A DNA stretch of 5,894 bases from Deltaproteobacteria bacterium (lineage in GTDB: Bacteria > Bdellovibrionota_C > UBA2361 > OMII01): contig JALRCK010000153.1 of assembly GCA_023262305.1 (NCBI GenBank), positions 1 through 5,894 of the forward strand. The letters run 5' to 3'. The notes beneath the pieces were generated by a model. It saw only the letters and a program-made list of their open reading frames with translations. It was not told the origin of the DNA and did not search any database. Shown in pieces: positions 4,670 to 5,894 of this stretch. Made by a program: the position numbers and the translations under genes. Every line of letters starts with the position of its first letter. The first letter of the stretch is position 1.

Positions 4670-5894
4670 CTACTTCCGAGCTAGAAAGTGGGAGCGTGGA
4701 GCAATGGCCAGGCGTCCTCCTCTCGATGTATCCGCTTCGATTGAGGGCAATCCATTCACGACCGTGTAGCCGCTCTTGATGTCCATAAGATTAAGCACCT
4801 TTAGTTGCGATGACGCGGTGTAGACAAGTAGCCCAGGAATAGAGCCCGTCTGGGTTGCTACGATTCCGGAGCCAAGGTCGGAGGAAGCCGGTATCTTTAA
4901 GCTGATGATTGAGGATACCTCTCGTGGGTTCATCACAAATGATACCCGGCTGACCAGCCCATTATTGGCGCGGTTATAATAGCCGATGACCGGGGTGCCC
5001 TTAGTTTCTAGTGGGACAGGGAGGATTCCGTTAGCTTGTCCTTTGATGAGAGTTTGAGAGAGAATTTCGCCCGACCTGCTAATCACGAGGAGTGAATTGC
5101 GGGTTCGGCTTGCTTTTGCTCCAGATGAAACGGTGAGGGCTTGGGAATTCTGGGTGATGAGTACAAGCTCAGCGATTGAGTCCCCGTTCGTGTCGAAGCA
5201 GCTTCCCGCCACGATTGAATTGAGAGCGCCTTTGACGGAGTTGGCCTTTCCTCCTAGAGACAAGCGAGTTGATCGGGTTCCCGTATTCGTTTCGCTGATC
5301 ACCCGCGCCTTTGAGTGTGTCGCGTTGCGAGGGAGGAGGATTATATCGGAACGGCCATCGCCGGTGAAATCACAACCTGAGACGATTCTCTTGAGAGATG
5401 TCTTGATGTCGGAGGCTCTCTCAGCGTTATCGCGAGATGAGTGCACCCTCAGCGTGAAGCCGTGTGGGGAGGGGTCAAGGGTAGCTAGGTCAGCTGCGCC
5501 ATCACCGTCGTAGTCTCCCGGGACCGGAAGGAGCCCGCGCATGGCACGGTCGGTCCTGCCTTGGCCTGTCGTGTCTCTGACGTACGTTGTTTGTGTCTCT
5601 CCGTTGTCAGTGGAAAAGCTTAATCCGAGCACCGTTGTAGAGAGCGAGGTCTGGTCGATATTTAAACCAACAAAGGTATTTCCGCGCGCTGGATTTGACG
5701 ATGGAGGTGGCGTAACGGGTGGTGCGGCGATCGGAGCTGGAGCAAGGGTTGGTGATGGAGGTTTCGGCGTTTGTGCTGGAGCCGGAGTGGGTGTAGCTGA
5801 GGAGGTGCGTGTGGGTGCCGCCGTTTTTGTTGGGCTGGCTGTTCGCGTAGGGCTCGCCGTCTTGGTGGGCGAGGTAGTTGGAGTCGGGCTCGTT
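4670..5894 (-). CDS. FG-GAP/VCBS-like repeat protein with Pro/Thr-rich linker, 5' truncated
   Basis: The visible part is 407 residues to a TAG at 4670-4672. The frame is open to the window edge, so the start and any signal peptide lie outside. Visible residues 1-66 are a low-complexity Pro/Thr/Ala/Ser linker, including four SPT(K/R)TA-like units at 8-31. Then come FG-GAP/VCBS-like repeats with calcium-loop motifs: GDYDGDGAADLA (D127, D129, D131, D135), CDFTGDGRSDIILL (D175, D179, D183) and a weaker CFDTNGDSIAELVLI (D234, N236, D238, E242). Later repeats (for example GILPVPLETKGTPVIGYYN) have lost the acidic loop. FG-GAP repeats form integrin-type beta-propellers that bind calcium. Here a partial or degenerate propeller is inferred. 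C174 and C232 sit just before two repeat loops and could pair. It lies 74 bases before the PKD gene, same strand, with no visible terminator. A binding or surface role is inferred; no catalytic motif is visible. Confidence 0.88.
   Translation of the reverse strand, partial: TSPTPTTSPTKTASPTRTASPTKTAAPTRTSSATPTPAPAQTPKPPSPTLAPAPIAAPPVTPPPSSNPARGNTFVGLNIDQTSLSTTVLGLSFSTDNGETQTTYVRDTTGQGRTDRAMRGLLPVPGDYDGDGAADLATLDPSPHGFTLRVHSSRDNAERASDIKTSLKRIVSGCDFTGDGRSDIILLPRNATHSKARVISETNTGTRSTRLSLGGKANSVKGALNSIVAGSCFDTNGDSIAELVLITQNSQALTVSSGAKASRTRNSLLVISRSGEILSQTLIKGQANGILPVPLETKGTPVIGYYNRANNGLVSRVSFVMNPREVSSIISLKIPASSDLGSGIVATQTGSIPGLLVYTASSQLKVLNLMDIKSGYTVVNGLPSIEADTSRGGRLAIAPRSHFLARK
5801..5872 (-). 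repeat. Four 18-bp units encoding SPT(K/R)TA-type hexapeptides
   Basis: Visible residues 8-31 of the FG-GAP-like protein read as four hexapeptides: SPTKTA, SPTRTA, SPTKTA and APTRTS. Lysine and arginine alternate K-R-K-R at the fourth position. The codons differ between units (serine as TCG or AGC, lysine as AAG or AAA, arginine as CGA or CGC), so the pattern is kept at protein level rather than being a fresh DNA duplication. More units may lie outside the window. Confidence 0.75.

Noticed and set aside
239..4709. 12-mer GGAGCAATGGCC at 239-250 and again at 4698-4709
   Set aside because: About one 12-base match is expected by chance in a window of this size, and the second copy is inside coding sequence.
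5097..5513. 138-codon plus-strand frame
   Set aside because: It is antisense to the FG-GAP-like calcium loops, which clearly belong to the minus strand.
5630..5632. GTG as the start of the FG-GAP-like gene
   Set aside because: The frame is open for 87 more codons to the window edge, and those codons encode a coherent Pro/Thr linker, so the true start is outside the window.

Overview
The window looks like bacterial chromosomal DNA of moderate GC content. All four genes I can support lie on the minus strand, so transcription runs from high to low coordinates. Two of them start with a cleavable Sec-type signal peptide. A third is cut by the window edge but has the Pro/Thr-rich linker and repeat architecture of an exported protein. 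I could not assign a taxon. PKD domains, FG-GAP-like repeats and Pro/Ser/Thr linkers occur in many environmental lineages, and no housekeeping gene is present to anchor the call.

Layout in transcription order. (1) 5894-4670: the C-terminal 407 residues of a protein with a Pro/Thr-rich linker, containing four 6-residue SPT(K/R)TA-like units, followed by FG-GAP/VCBS-like calcium-loop repeats. (2) 4595-1545: a 1016-residue secreted protein with an unrecognised aromatic-rich N-terminal region, a DUF11-like segment carrying a perfect EF-hand-type loop, and three PKD-like domains, of which the middle one is textbook. (3) 1371-604: a 255-residue exported protein with a signal peptide, a Pro/Ser/Thr linker and a six-cysteine domain I do not recognise. 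(4) 169-1: the first 56 codons of a small gene running off the window edge, with a strong Shine-Dalgarno sequence.

Genes 1 and 2 are 74 bases apart (14 if an upstream ATG is used) with no visible terminator, so they are probably co-transcribed. Genes 2 and 3 are 173 bases apart, with small hairpins in the gap. Between genes 3 and 4 lies a 434-base non-coding stretch with a good sigma70-type promoter (extended -10, 17-base spacer) flanked by inverted repeats, which probably drives gene 4 independently.

The first three genes look like a set of secreted or surface proteins built from a low-complexity linker plus beta-rich, calcium-binding or adhesion-type modules. No catalytic domain is recognisable. 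A role in surface structure or adhesion is inference from domain architecture only. The points most worth a second look are a perfect 24-bp palindrome flanked by two other inverted repeats inside the small gene, an OMP-like beta-signal at the C-terminus of the cysteine-rich protein, and the unassigned aromatic/His cluster in the PKD protein.
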